Part shown: piece by piece, positions 44,852-55,639 of the stretch
Numbering within the stretch: position 1 is the first letter of the stretch
Layout: every line of letters begins with the position of its first letter
Assembly: GCA_012719445.1 (NCBI GenBank)
Contig: JAAYAH010000281.1
Span: 1-64,000, forward strand
DNA length: 64,000 nt
Direction of reading: 5' to 3'
Origin: Actinomycetales bacterium
Lineage (GTDB): Bacteria > Actinomycetota > Actinomycetes > Actinomycetales > Kineosporiaceae
Notes under the pieces: generated by a model
Seen by the model: the letters and a program-made list of their open reading frames with translations, nothing else
Database searches by the model: none
What the model was told of the DNA's origin: nothing
Program-made: the position numbers and the translations under genes

Positions 44852-45403
44852 TCAGCGCACGGGTCGACGCATGCAGACCCGTGGCCATCGGTCCATGCCG
44901 TGGGCCGCCTCCCGGTCCCGTGCGGCGCGCAGTCCGGGGGTGACGTCCGCCTCGTCGACGACCTGGAAGCCGCACCGGGCGTAGTAGGGGGCGTTCCAGG
45001 GGACGTCCCGGAACGTGGTGAGGGTCATGGCCGGCACCCCGGCGGCCGCGGCCCGTTCTTCGGCCGTGTCGATGAGGGACCGGCCGAGGCCCCGGTGGGC
45101 GTGGTCCGGGTGAACCGACACCTGCTCGACGTGGAGGTTCCCGTCGACGAGTTCCGCGATGAGGTACGCCACGACGCGCCCCGCGGGATCGGTGCAGACC
45201 CAGGCGAGGTCTTCGCGCTGGTAACCGGCCAGGACCGGCATCGGCAACGGGTCGTCGTCGGCGACCGCGTCCATCCCGAGGTCACGGAAGCAGCGTCCCG
45301 CCGCCCGTTCGATGTCACCGAGGACCTCGAGGTCGTCCGCCGTCGCCTGCCGGATCGCGTAGCGGTCCCGGTCCTGGACGAGCGGGTGGGGGTCGGTGGT
45401 CAC
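44852..45403 (-). CDS. GNAT-family N-acetyltransferase
   Basis: 183 residues. The GNAT core is visible: YAIRQATADDLEVLGDIER (start), LHVEQVSVHPDHAHRGLGRS (acetyl-CoA loop HRGLGRSL of the Q/RxxGxG/A type), then VPAMTLTTFRDVPWNAPYYA and CGFQVVDEADV. The pattern resembles acetyltransferases of amino acids or small amines; the substrate is unknown. The start is uncertain: GTG 45403 is chosen because it lies just before the domain, while ATG 45469 lies directly after an AT-rich palindrome and would add 22 poorly conserved residues. It follows the UvrA-like gene on the same strand but has its own AT-rich promoter region. Confidence 0.8.
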   Translation of the reverse strand: MTTDPHPLVQDRDRYAIRQATADDLEVLGDIERAAGRCFRDLGMDAVADDDPLPMPVLAGYQREDLAWVCTDPAGRVVAYLIAELVDGNLHVEQVSVHPDHAHRGLGRSLIDTAEERAAAAGVPAMTLTTFRDVPWNAPYYARCGFQVVDEADVTPGLRAARDREAAHGMDRWPRVCMRRPVR

Positions 45404-45467
45404 GATCGCCCATGGTGCCAGACGGTGCCGGACCCGGTCTCTGACGAGGCCATGGCCGCTAAATGTC

Positions 45468-45481
45468 ATAATGTAAATTAT
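45468..45481. promoter_or_regulatory. AT-rich palindrome before the GNAT gene
   Basis: ATAAT-GTAA-ATTAT, an inverted repeat in an otherwise GC-rich region, overlapping the upstream candidate ATG (45469). AT-rich palindromes like this are common MarR- or TetR-type operators; on the minus strand it also contains a -10-like TACATT. Confidence 0.4.
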
Positions 45482-45536
45482 CGGCGCACTGGGTCGTGCG
45501 GACAGGTGCGGGGTGAGACAGTTCGACCACCGACGG

Positions 45537-45554
45537 CAGCTCAACCACCGCAGC

Positions 45555-45564
<10 letters not shown>
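45537..45564. repeat. 14-bp tandem duplication over the UvrA-like stop codon
   Basis: Units 45537-45550 and 45551-45564 are identical (CAGCTCAACCACCG). The second contains the stop codon of the minus-strand UvrA-like gene (45555-45557). Confidence 0.85.
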
Positions 45565-47933
<2,369 letters not shown>

Positions 47934-48339
47934 CGGATCTCCGTCCGTCGGGATCGGTCGGGCTGCCGGACCACCACCGGCCGGCAGCGGATGCTGTCCA
48001 TGACGGTCACGCTAGGTCCGGCTCACGGTCCTCGCTTCTCGATTCCTGACCGGCTGCCGATCCTGACCGGGTGCCGAGCGGAGCCTCTCTCCCCCGCGCT
48101 CCCCCGGGACGGCCGCCCACAGGAGACGACAGGTGCGTCGGGTACCCGCGTCTGCGTCAGGCATCCGCATCCTTGACTGCACATAGTCATCAATGGTTGC
48201 ACATGGTATTGATTGCCCATGGTCGTGCCCATGGTCATGGCCACGGACCGTTGCCGCGGCGGCGGGCGGGTGACGCCGATCGGGTGGCCGTGCTACCGCG
48301 ACGCTCAAGCGCGACCCCGGACCGGACGTTGTAGATGGG
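47934..48339. other. Repeat-rich divergent regulatory region
   Basis: No gene is supported. The stretch 48170-48240 is AT-richer and holds nested repeats (listed separately). It probably controls the UvrA-like gene, the peptidase gene or both. A -10-like GTAGAT lies just before the peptidase start. Confidence 0.5.
48184..48236. promoter_or_regulatory. Nested inverted and direct repeats upstream of the UvrA-like gene
   Basis: ATCAAT (about 48188-48193) and ATTGAT (about 48208-48213) form an inverted repeat around 14 bases. Directly after it TGCCCATGGTC occurs twice with a 12-base period (48214-48224 and 48226-48236), each copy containing the palindrome CCATGG. It looks like a regulator-binding array. 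Confidence 0.45.
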
Positions 48340-49620
48340 GTGAGATCGGTGCGATGGGGCTGCCCGTCGGGCGGCCGGGTTCGGCTCGTGACCGTCGTGG
48401 CCCTGCTGACCGCTCTCGCCGTCCCCGTGCCCGGGACGACGTCCGCCGCGGACCCGGCGGTCACCGTGACGTCGCCGGGCGGGTACGCGGTCACCGACGG
48501 CGTACCGACCCCGGCCGACCTCCAGGCGCAGCGCCGGAAGCTCGACGAGCTGCGACAGACCGTCCAGGAGCAGACGGACGAGCTGAGCCGGGCGACGGCG
48601 GACCTGGAGGCTGCGGCCCTGGAGGCTGCCACGGCCCTCGAGGCGTACACCACCGCCGTGCGCGCCTCCCAGCAGGCACAGGCCGTCGAGGACCGGGAGC
48701 GTCGCCTCCTGCTGGAGGCCCGCCTGGAACTGGCCCAGAACCGGCGAGAGCTCGGACGGTGGGCGCGTCAGGCGTACCAGGGCGGCGCGGCCTACGAGGA
48801 GCACCCGGCGGTCGTCACCCTGCTCGGGGCGCGGTCCACCGACGAGGCCGCCACCACTCTTGCCCTACTGCGGGGGGTCGGCCGGGCGAAGGGCCGGGCG
48901 GTGAACGCCGTCGAGGCGGCGGAGCGCCGGCAGAACGTCGCCACGACGCGGGCGGGCAGCGCCGCCTCCGCAGCGGCTGCCGCACAGTCCGCCGCGGCGG
49001 AGGCCAAGCAGGCGCGGGACGAGGCCGTCGCCCGCCAGCGCGAGAAGGTGGCCACCCTGGAGACCGCGCTCCGGAGCACGACGCAGGAGGCCGCCGAGGC
49101 GGAGGCCGAGGAGAGACGGCTCCGGGAGGCCGCCGAACTCGCCCGCAGGCTCCGGGAGTCGGGTGGACCGGGGGGCAACGCGGTCACCGGCGAGGTGGGC
49201 GACTGCACGGGCGGGGACGTCGCGCTCTACCTCAACGGCGAGATCCCCCTCGAGGCGCTGTGCCCGCTGGCCGCAGCTCCCGGTCATCGCCTGCGCGCGG
49301 ATGCCGCCTTCGCCTTCGACAAGCTCGCCGGGGAGTACGCGCGGACCTTCGGTCGGCTGCCCTGCGTCTCCGACTCCTACCGGGACTACCCGTCGCAGGT
49401 GAGCCTCCGCGCCCGCAAGCCGGGACTGGCCGCCGTGCCCGGCACCAGCAACCACGGCTGGGGAACCGCCGTCGACCTGTGCGGCGGGATCGAGTCCTTC
49501 GGGACACCCCAGCACGAGTGGCTGGTTGTCAACGGCCCGATGTTCGGCTGGTACCACCCGTCCTGGGCCCAGGCCGGCGGCTCGAAGCCCGAGCCGTGGC
49601 ACTTCGAGTACGGGGGCTGA
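48340..49620 (+). CDS. Secreted M15 (VanY/D-Ala-D-Ala carboxypeptidase-type) peptidase with a coiled-coil N terminus
   Basis: 426 residues. A signal peptide (core LVTVVALLTALAVPVPG) is followed by a long Ala/Glu/Arg-rich coiled coil (about 55-275) like those of NlpC/P60 and RipA-type hydrolases. A C-terminal peptidase M15B domain (about 285-426) follows. The zinc site is visible: SNHGWGTAVDL (His and Asp) and EPWHFEY (second His), with a catalytic-region DSYRDYPSQ. It should trim peptidoglycan peptides outside the membrane, probably held by the coiled coil to a division partner. GTG 48340 and GTG 48349 are both possible starts. Confidence 0.85.
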   Translation: MRSVRWGCPSGGRVRLVTVVALLTALAVPVPGTTSAADPAVTVTSPGGYAVTDGVPTPADLQAQRRKLDELRQTVQEQTDELSRATADLEAAALEAATALEAYTTAVRASQQAQAVEDRERRLLLEARLELAQNRRELGRWARQAYQGGAAYEEHPAVVTLLGARSTDEAATTLALLRGVGRAKGRAVNAVEAAERRQNVATTRAGSAASAAAAAQSAAAEAKQARDEAVARQREKVATLETALRSTTQEAAEAEAEERRLREAAELARRLRESGGPGGNAVTGEVGDCTGGDVALYLNGEIPLEALCPLAAAPGHRLRADAAFAFDKLAGEYARTFGRLPCVSDSYRDYPSQVSLRARKPGLAAVPGTSNHGWGTAVDLCGGIESFGTPQHEWLVVNGPMFGWYHPSWAQAGGSKPEPWHFEYGG

Positions 49621-49806
49621 GGACGGTCGGGCACGGAGGGCGGGGTTGCCGCGTGGTCTCGGAGGGTGAGCACGCCTACCCATACCCGACGGGCGATGAT
49701 GAACCGATGATGTGCCGTGGACCGGGTTCCCGGCCATGACCAGCAGGATCACTCCCCCGGGTTCGCGGCCCGGTGGTGGAGCGGTCCTCGAGCCCTTGGA
49801 GCTGAC

Positions 49807-51243
49807 GTGGCGACGGACTCCGTGAGTCCCGCGGAGCTGACCTCGGACCGCCCGGCCGCGGATCCCGGCCGTCGCAGGGAGCAGCGAGCCTGGTACGTCT
49901 ACGACTGGGCGAACTCCGCCTACGTGACCACGACGGCGACGGTGCTCTTCGGCCCCTACCTGACCACCGTGGCCAAGCGCGCCGCCTGCCCCGGCCAGGA
50001 CGTCGACCTCCGCTGCGGCACCGACCTCAGCGTCCTCGGCATCCCGGTCAGCCCGGGGTCCCTCGCCCTGTACTCGATCACCGCGGCGACCCTCGCCTCC
50101 GCGGTCCTGCTGCCGTTCGTCGGGGCGCTGGCCGATCGCTCCGGCCGCAAGCGACGGCTGCTCGCCGGACTGGCGTGGGTCGGTGCCGCGGCGGCGGCGT
50201 CCATGGTCCTCGTCGGCGGTACGGCGTGGCAGTTGGGCGTCGCTCTCCAGGTGGTCGCGAGCCTGTGCCTCGGCTCCTCGCTCGTCGTCTACGACGCGAT
50301 CCTGTGCGAGATCGCGACGCCGGACGAGAGGGACCGGGTCTCCAGCCACGGCTGGGCCCTCGGGTACCTGGGCGGCGGGATCCTGCTGAGCGCGAACCTC
50401 GCCCTCGTCACCATGCACGACCGGTTCGGACTCAGCACCGAGGGCGCCGTGCGGGCCAGTCTCTTCACGGCCGGCTGCTGGTGGGCCCTGTTCACCCTGG
50501 TGCCGTACCTGGGGCTGCGGGACCGTCCGCCGGTGCACGCGGTCCCCGACGGGACGGACCGGGCGGCGCGGGGGGCGACCGGCGCCGTCCGGGAGGTGCT
50601 GGCGCCGGCGTTCGGCCAGCTCGTGGCGACCTTCCGGGAGATGCGCGGGTACCCACAGACGCTGCTGTTCCTGCTCGCCTACCTCCTCTACAACGACGGG
50701 ATCCAGACCGTGATCTCGGCGTCGAGCATCTTCGGCCAGGAGGAGCTGGGCTTCGATAGCCAGCAGCTGATCACGACGATCCTGCTGGTCCAGTTCGTGG
50801 CCTTCTTCGGCGCCCTGGTCTTCGGCCGGCTGGCCGCCCGGATCGGGGCCCGGCGCACCGTCCTCGCCGGACTGGTGATGTGGTGCGGCGTCGTCGCCAC
50901 CGGGTACTTCATCCCGACCGGTCAGTTCGTCATGTTCCTCGTCCTCGGAACGCTGATCGGGATGGTTCTCGGCGGCACCCAGGCGATCTCCCGGTCCCTG
51001 TTCAGCCAGCTCATCCCCCGGGGCAGGGAGGCCGAGTACTTCAGCCTCTACCAGGCCGCCGAGCGCGGGACCAGTTGGTTCGGCTCCCTGCTGTTCGGAC
51101 TCGTCTTCCAGATCACCGACTCCTACCGGAACGCCATCGTGGCGCTCATGGTGTTCTTCATCGGCGGCGGGCTGCTCCTGCTGCGGGTCAGGGTCGCCGA
51201 GGGCATCCGGGCTGCGGGCAACCCCCTCCCCCGGATCCTGTGA
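49807..51243 (+). CDS. MFS transporter, UMF1/Atg22 family
   Basis: 478 residues with about 12 membrane helices. The family signature YDWANSAYVTTTATVLFGPY stands at the start of the first helix, and FGPYLTT, LADRSGRKRRLLAG and RLAARIGARRTVLAGL are the MFS loop motifs. Eukaryotic Atg22 exports amino acids from the vacuole; the bacterial UMF1 substrates are unknown. GGAG lies before the GTG at 49807; the longer frame from 49717 has no conserved residues. A cysteine-containing loop (KRAACPGQDVDLRCG) faces outward between helices 1 and 2. Confidence 0.87.
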   Translation: MATDSVSPAELTSDRPAADPGRRREQRAWYVYDWANSAYVTTTATVLFGPYLTTVAKRAACPGQDVDLRCGTDLSVLGIPVSPGSLALYSITAATLASAVLLPFVGALADRSGRKRRLLAGLAWVGAAAAASMVLVGGTAWQLGVALQVVASLCLGSSLVVYDAILCEIATPDERDRVSSHGWALGYLGGGILLSANLALVTMHDRFGLSTEGAVRASLFTAGCWWALFTLVPYLGLRDRPPVHAVPDGTDRAARGATGAVREVLAPAFGQLVATFREMRGYPQTLLFLLAYLLYNDGIQTVISASSIFGQEELGFDSQQLITTILLVQFVAFFGALVFGRLAARIGARRTVLAGLVMWCGVVATGYFIPTGQFVMFLVLGTLIGMVLGGTQAISRSLFSQLIPRGREAEYFSLYQAAERGTSWFGSLLFGLVFQITDSYRNAIVALMVFFIGGGLLLLRVRVAEGIRAAGNPLPRIL

Positions 51244-51312
51244 TCTGTGCCACCAGCCGGGGGAAACCGCAGCCGGCGGCCGTCTCGCGTGAGAAATCGG
51301 TCGGCTCCGGGC

Positions 51313-51338
51313 GGAACACCTCGTGCTACCGGCGCGTT
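51313..51338 (+). promoter_or_regulatory. SigR/SigH-type promoter of rbpA
   Basis: GGAAC (51313-51317), an 18-base spacer and GTT (51336-51338) match the ECF sigma-R consensus (GGAAT/C-N18-GTT). In Streptomyces rbpA is a sigma-R target, which supports this reading. The start would be near 51343. Confidence 0.6.
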
Positions 51339-51380
51339 AACCAACGTGACAGTCCACGACGCATCCGGAGGTGAGCGGCG

Positions 51381-51737
51381 ATGAGCGACCGGAGCATGCG
51401 CGGGACACGGCTCGGGGCGCAGAGCCTCGAGAACGACACCGGGATCCAACCGGCGGCACGTCATCTGGTGACCTACCACTGCCCCAACGATCACACCTTC
51501 GTCGTCCCGCTGTCCGTCGAGGCGGAGATCCCGGCCGTCTGGGAGTGCCGGTGCGGGGCCGAGGCCCTACGGGAGGACGCCGAGCGTCCCCCGCGCAAGC
51601 CCACCCGTCCCCCGCGGACGCACTGGGACATGCTGATGGAACGGCGGACCACCGCCGAGCTGGAGGAGCTCCTGGCCGAGCGCCTCGAACTGCTGCGCAG
51701 CGGCAGGCTGACCAACCAGCGGCGACGCAGCGCCTGA
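51381..51737 (+). CDS. rbpA: RNA polymerase-binding protein RbpA
   Basis: 118 residues. It begins MSDRSMRGTRLGAQSLENDT, has a zinc-binding-type core (YHCPNDHTFVVPLSVEAEIP and WECRCGAEA, with Cys, His and a Cys pair) and the C-terminal sigma-interaction helix RTHWDMLMERRTTAELEELL. RbpA stabilises open complexes with the principal sigma factor and affects rifampicin tolerance. A GGAGGTGAG site precedes the ATG. A SigR-like promoter lies upstream. It ends at a 15-base-pair hairpin shared with ppm1. Confidence 0.95.
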   Translation: MSDRSMRGTRLGAQSLENDTGIQPAARHLVTYHCPNDHTFVVPLSVEAEIPAVWECRCGAEALREDAERPPRKPTRPPRTHWDMLMERRTTAELEELLAERLELLRSGRLTNQRRRSA

Positions 51738-51749
51738 CGACGTCCATGC

Positions 51750-51781
51750 GATGCGGCGGGTCCCCCGGGACCCGCCGCATC
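51750..51781. terminator. Bidirectional terminator between rbpA and ppm1
   Basis: A perfect 15-base-pair stem (GATGCGGCGGGTCCC, 51750-51764, with its complement 51767-51781) lies between two convergent genes. Confidence 0.8.
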
Positions 51782-51812
51782 CTCGTCTCCGCCGCCGCGC
51801 CCGGCCGTCGGC

Positions 51813-52589
51813 TCACCCCTCGGTGGGGCGTCGGATCCTGAGCAGGCGGGCGAGCTGGTCCAGCCGGTGCCGGAACCCCCACACCGTGACCCGGGACAGG
51901 GCCTCGACGACGATGCGCCGGCTCATCTTGCTGGTGCCGACCTCGCGCTCGACGAACTCGATCGGAACCTCCTCGACCCGCAGCCCGTTGCGGATCGCCC
52001 GCCAGGACAGGTCGACCTGGAAGCAGTACCCCTGGGAGGCCACGGTGTCCAGGTCCATCCGGGCGAGGGCGGTCCGCCGGTAGGCGCGGTACCCGCCCGT
52101 CGCGTCGCGGAGCGGGATGCCGAGGGCCAGCCGGACGTAGGTGTTGCCGCCCCTGCTGAGGATCTCCCGGGACTTCGGCCAGTTGACGACCCGCCCGCCG
52201 GGGACCCACCGCGAGCCGAGGACGGCGTCGGCGCCCGCGTCGATCCGCTCCAGCAGCAGCGGGAGCTGTTCCGGCTGGTGGGAGCCGTCGGCGTCCATCT
52301 CGACGACCACGTCGTAGCCCTGCTCGGCAGCCCAGGAGAACCCGTGGAGGTAGGCGGCGCCGAGGCCCTGTTTCCCCGGACGGTGCAGGACGTGGAGGTG
52401 GTCGTCCGCCGCGGCGAGCTCGTCGGCGAGCTGCCCGGTACCGTCGGGACTGTTGTCGTCGGCGACGAGGACGTGGGCTGCGGGGACGGAGGAGCGCACC
52501 CGGGTGATGATCTTGTCGAGGTTCTCGCGTTCGTTGTAGGTCGGGATGACCACGAGGACCCGCTGCGTCGGCGCAGAGGACGTGCTCAC
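51813..52589 (-). CDS. ppm1: Polyprenol monophosphomannose synthase
   Basis: 258 residues, soluble GT2 enzyme. Motifs: [16 protein letters not shown] (start), [35 protein letters not shown] (metal-binding DxD) and [15 protein letters not shown]. It transfers mannose from GDP-mannose to polyprenyl phosphate, giving the donor for lipoarabinomannan and protein O-mannosylation. In M. tuberculosis it is fused to Lnt; here the GTG start overlaps the lnt stop by four bases, so the pair is split but coupled. Confidence 0.93.
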   Translation of the reverse strand: MSTSSAPTQRVLVVIPTYNERENLDKIITRVRSSVPAAHVLVADDNSPDGTGQLADELAAADDHLHVLHRPGKQGLGAAYLHGFSWAAEQGYDVVVEMDADGSHQPEQLPLLLERIDAGADAVLGSRWVPGGRVVNWPKSREILSRGGNTYVRLALGIPLRDATGGYRAYRRTALARMDLDTVASQGYCFQVDLSWRAIRNGLRVEEVPIEFVEREVGTSKMSRRIVVEALSRVTVWGFRHRLDQLARLLRIRRPTEG

Positions 52590-54265
52590 GTGGCGGTACC
52601 ACCCTTCGGGATCGGTAGACGAGCGCGCCGGGCGAGGACCCGGCCACCGCGGGTCCGGGCCCCGAGGAGGGCGAGCGTGACACCGGCGGCAGCGAGAAGG
52701 TACTCCGGAATCGGCCCGAGGTGAACGGCAGGAGTTGTGGCGGTGCGTAAGGGCAGACGCCCGGTGAGGACCTGCTGCTGGAAGTGATCGGAACGCTGCA
52801 GGAGGGCGCCGTCCGGGGCGATGAGAGCGCTCACCCCCACGGTCGAGACGTGGACGACCGCCCGCCCGGTCTCCACGGCCCGTAACCGGGAGGCGGCCAA
52901 CTGCTGCACGCTCTCGTCGGTGTAACCGAAGGTGGCGTTGTTGGTCTGGACGGCGAGCAGGTCGGCTCCCGCGCGGACGGTGTCCCGGACCAGCCCGTCG
53001 TGAACGACCTCGAAGCAGATCACGTCGCCGACCCTGGCCGGGCCGACGGACAGGACGCCGACCCGCTCCCCGGGGACGAAGTCCCTCCGCACCAGGTCCA
53101 CCTTGTCGCTGAACACCCGGAAGAAGGAGCGGAAGGGGATGTACTCGGCGAACGGCGCCGGGTGTCGCTTGACGTACCGCTCCCCCGGCCCGGGGGCGGC
53201 CGAGCCGGTGGGACCCCAGACGATGCTCGTGTTGGAGAGGTGGTCCACCGGCTCGCGGAGCACGGCACCCACGAGCACCGGGACCCCCACGGCGTCGGTG
53301 GCCCGGGTGATCACCTCCGCGGCGTCGGGGTTGCGCAGCGGGTCGATGTCGCTGGCGTTCTCCGGCCAGACGACGAGCTCCGGCCGCTCCACCGTCCCGC
53401 GGGCCGCCCTGTCCGCCAGGTCGACGGTGGCCGTGGCGTGGTTGTCCAGGACGGCCCGTCGCTCCGCGTTGAAGTCCAGGCCAGGTTCGGGCACGTTGCC
53501 CTGGACGGCGGCCACCGTGACCGGCGTGCCGGAGACGTCGAGCGGCACGGCGAACCCCACCAGCAGGACGGCCGTCGCGCCGCCGGACGTGCCGAGGACC
53601 CGGCGTGCCCGGCGCGAGCCCGCCGCCTCGGCGACCACGACGGCGAGCAGGGCTCCCGTCGCCGCGACGGCCGCGGTGACCAGGGGCGCACCGCCCAGCC
53701 ACGCGAGCCGGCCGAGGGGGGACTCGGCCTGCGAGAAGGCCAGCCGGCCCCAGGGGAAGCCGCCGAAGGGCACCCGGCCGCGGAGGGCCTCCTCGGCCGT
53801 CCAGAGGCCGGCGACGGCCAGCGCCGTCCCGAGGGGTCCCGCCGGGGCCCGCCACGCGGAGGGGAGAGCCGCGGCCGTCGCGGCGACGAACAGGGCCTGG
53901 GACACGGCGAGCGCCGTCCACGGCAGCAGGCCGACGTAGGTGCCGCTCCAGGCCAGGTGAGGGACGAAGAACGCCAGCCCGAAGACGAGACCGAGCCCCG
54001 AGGCCCGCACCGCCGAGGCGTTCCGGACGGCCAGCAGGAGCCCGGCGACGGCGGGAGGGGCGAGGAGCCAGATCCCGAGCGAGGGGAACGCCGCGGCGAG
54101 ACACAGGCCGGAGGCCACCGCCGTCGCCAGGGCGATCGGGGCCCGCAGCGGGGACGCCGGCGCCTTCGGGGGGTCAGCTGCGGAGGAGGTGGACGGGGGC
54201 CGGGCAGGCCGGTCCGCGGGCTGCGCGTCGGCCACCCGGCCGGCCTCGCGGACGGATTCGCTCAC
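52586..54265 (-). CDS. lnt: Apolipoprotein N-acyltransferase
   Basis: 559 residues. A Pro/Ala-rich start is followed by about seven membrane helices (about 45-245) and an extracytoplasmic nitrilase domain. The catalytic triad is visible: Glu near 302 (VVWPENASD), Lys near 367 ([13 protein letters not shown]) and Cys near 416 ([11 protein letters not shown]). The C-terminal helix follows LGPIPEYLL. It adds the third acyl chain to lipoproteins, several of which are encoded in this window. GTG 54265 is the start. A good promoter stands far upstream (54556-54583, minus strand). Confidence 0.92.
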   Translation of the reverse strand: MSESVREAGRVADAQPADRPARPPSTSSAADPPKAPASPLRAPIALATAVASGLCLAAAFPSLGIWLLAPPAVAGLLLAVRNASAVRASGLGLVFGLAFFVPHLAWSGTYVGLLPWTALAVSQALFVAATAAALPSAWRAPAGPLGTALAVAGLWTAEEALRGRVPFGGFPWGRLAFSQAESPLGRLAWLGGAPLVTAAVAATGALLAVVVAEAAGSRRARRVLGTSGGATAVLLVGFAVPLDVSGTPVTVAAVQGNVPEPGLDFNAERRAVLDNHATATVDLADRAARGTVERPELVVWPENASDIDPLRNPDAAEVITRATDAVGVPVLVGAVLREPVDHLSNTSIVWGPTGSAAPGPGERYVKRHPAPFAEYIPFRSFFRVFSDKVDLVRRDFVPGERVGVLSVGPARVGDVICFEVVHDGLVRDTVRAGADLLAVQTNNATFGYTDESVQQLAASRLRAVETGRAVVHVSTVGVSALIAPDGALLQRSDHFQQQVLTGRLPLRTATTPAVHLGPIPEYLLAAAGVTLALLGARTRGGRVLARRARLPIPKGGTAT

Positions 54266-54555
54266 CGACGCAGCGTACGGGACCGCGCCGCACCAGGACG
54301 CGGACCGGTCACCACGGGCCGGCGGTCGACCGGGCCCTGGAGTCCTTCGGTCCGGAACCGACCTCGCCGGCTGCGACGTCGACCCCGTTGTCTACGGAAC
54401 CCCAGGCCCGGTCCCCGTGCCCACCGGTCACCCCCGGCGTCCGGCTCCACGCAGGCACGGGACCTGGCCACAACGGGGGAAGGTCTCCCCCGGCCCGTGC
54501 CGACGTGGTCACCGGTGCCGCGATGATCGACCCAGTGCTCGTGACGGCCACGTCG

Positions 54556-54583
54556 AACGTAGTCCGTCCCCCGGAGCTGTCAA
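54556..54583 (-). promoter_or_regulatory. Near-consensus promoter on the minus strand upstream of lnt
   Basis: Read on the minus strand: TTGACA (54583-54578), a 16-base spacer and TACGTT (54561-54556). The start would be near 54549, giving lnt a leader of almost 300 bases or serving a small leaderless frame that begins with GTG at 54551. Confidence 0.55.
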
Positions 54584-54670
54584 CTCGGCCTTGACCAGCA
54601 GGGATACGAGTCGTCCCAGGTCATCCGGGTCCCTGGGACGCGGGCTCGGCCGAGGTTGGGCTGCCGTCGT

Positions 54671-54696
54671 CGGCGTGTCGCACCGGCGTGTCGCAC
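54671..54696. repeat. 13-bp tandem duplication
   Basis: CGGCGTGTCGCAC occurs at 54671-54683 and again at 54684-54696 without a gap, in non-coding DNA. Confidence 0.85.
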
Positions 54697-54870
54697 CGGC
54701 ACCGCTGAGGTCGGCGACCCCTCCTGCCGAGAAGGAGGACTGCCGGTCCTCGGCGGGTCACGGGGCCGGCCGCGGACCGGCAGCAGGAATGTCCGACACG
54801 GGTGCTGGCAGGTGGACGAGGTGTTCGTCGGGACTCCCGGTAGGGTCACCACCCGGACGGAGGAGATGCG

Positions 54871-55569
54871 GTGATCTACGACCTGGCGCGCCGGTTGCTG
54901 TGGATCGTCTTCCGGGTGCTCTGGAGGCCCCGGGTGCACGGCAGGAGCAGGCTCGGCACGGCCGGGCCGGTGATCCTGGCCAGCAACCACCTGTCCTTCA
55001 GCGACAGCGTCGTGCTCCCGCTCGTGGTGCCGAGGAAGCTGACCTTCCTGGCGAAGAGCGAGTACTTCACCGGCCGGGGGGTGCGCGGCCGGGCCATGGC
55101 GCTGTTCTTCCGGGTGGTCGGTGCCGTTCCGGTGTGCCGCTCCGGGCGGCGCGACGACTCCCTCGCCGCCCTGCGGACGGCCCTGGACGTGCTCACGACG
55201 GGCGGCGCGTTCGCGCTCTACCCGGAGGGCACCCGGTCCCGGGACGGGCGCCTGTACCGGGGCAGGACCGGGGTGGCGTGGCTGGCCCTGGCCTCGGGGG
55301 CTCCGGTCGTGCCCGTCGCGCTGGCCGGGACGGAGCTCCTGCAGCCGATCGGCACCCGGCTCCCCCGGCTGCACCGGGTGCAGGTCCGGTTCGGCTCGCC
55401 CGTCGACCCGGCGCCCTACCAGGCCCGGCAGGCCGCCGGGGAGAGCGCGGGGAGGATCCGGCGGGAGTTCACCGACGTCGTCATGGGACAGATCGCCGCG
55501 ATGTCCGGGCAGGAGCGCGCGACCGGTTACAACGACCTCCCCCTGGAGGACGTCGCGATGGCGGTGTGA
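54871..55569 (+). CDS. 1-acyl-sn-glycerol-3-phosphate acyltransferase (PlsC family)
   Basis: 232 residues. The acyltransferase motifs are NHLSFSD (His40 and Asp45, the HX4D catalytic pair) and LYPEGTRSRDGRLYRGRTG (block III). A single hydrophobic stretch near residues 5-20 may hold it at the membrane. It should acylate lysophosphatidate or a related acceptor. AGGAG lies six bases before the GTG at 54871. It converges with helY. A 32-base stretch after its stop resembles the 3' end of helY. Confidence 0.9.
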   Translation: MIYDLARRLLWIVFRVLWRPRVHGRSRLGTAGPVILASNHLSFSDSVVLPLVVPRKLTFLAKSEYFTGRGVRGRAMALFFRVVGAVPVCRSGRRDDSLAALRTALDVLTTGGAFALYPEGTRSRDGRLYRGRTGVAWLALASGAPVVPVALAGTELLQPIGTRLPRLHRVQVRFGSPVDPAPYQARQAAGESAGRIRREFTDVVMGQIAAMSGQERATGYNDLPLEDVAMAV

Positions 55570-55639
55570 CCAGGACCGGAGCCCTGCCCGGGAGACCGAC
55601 GGGCGGGCGACGGTCCTCGGGAGACCCCCAGAAGACCCC

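Larger units (their letters stand above)
54266..54870. other. Divergent region between lnt and the acyltransferase gene
   Basis: It holds the minus-strand promoter at 54556-54583, a 13-base tandem duplication (54671-54696) and a possible 80-codon leaderless frame (54309-54551, minus strand) with weaker codon bias than its neighbours, which I do not call as a gene. The rest shows nothing recognisable. Confidence 0.45.
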
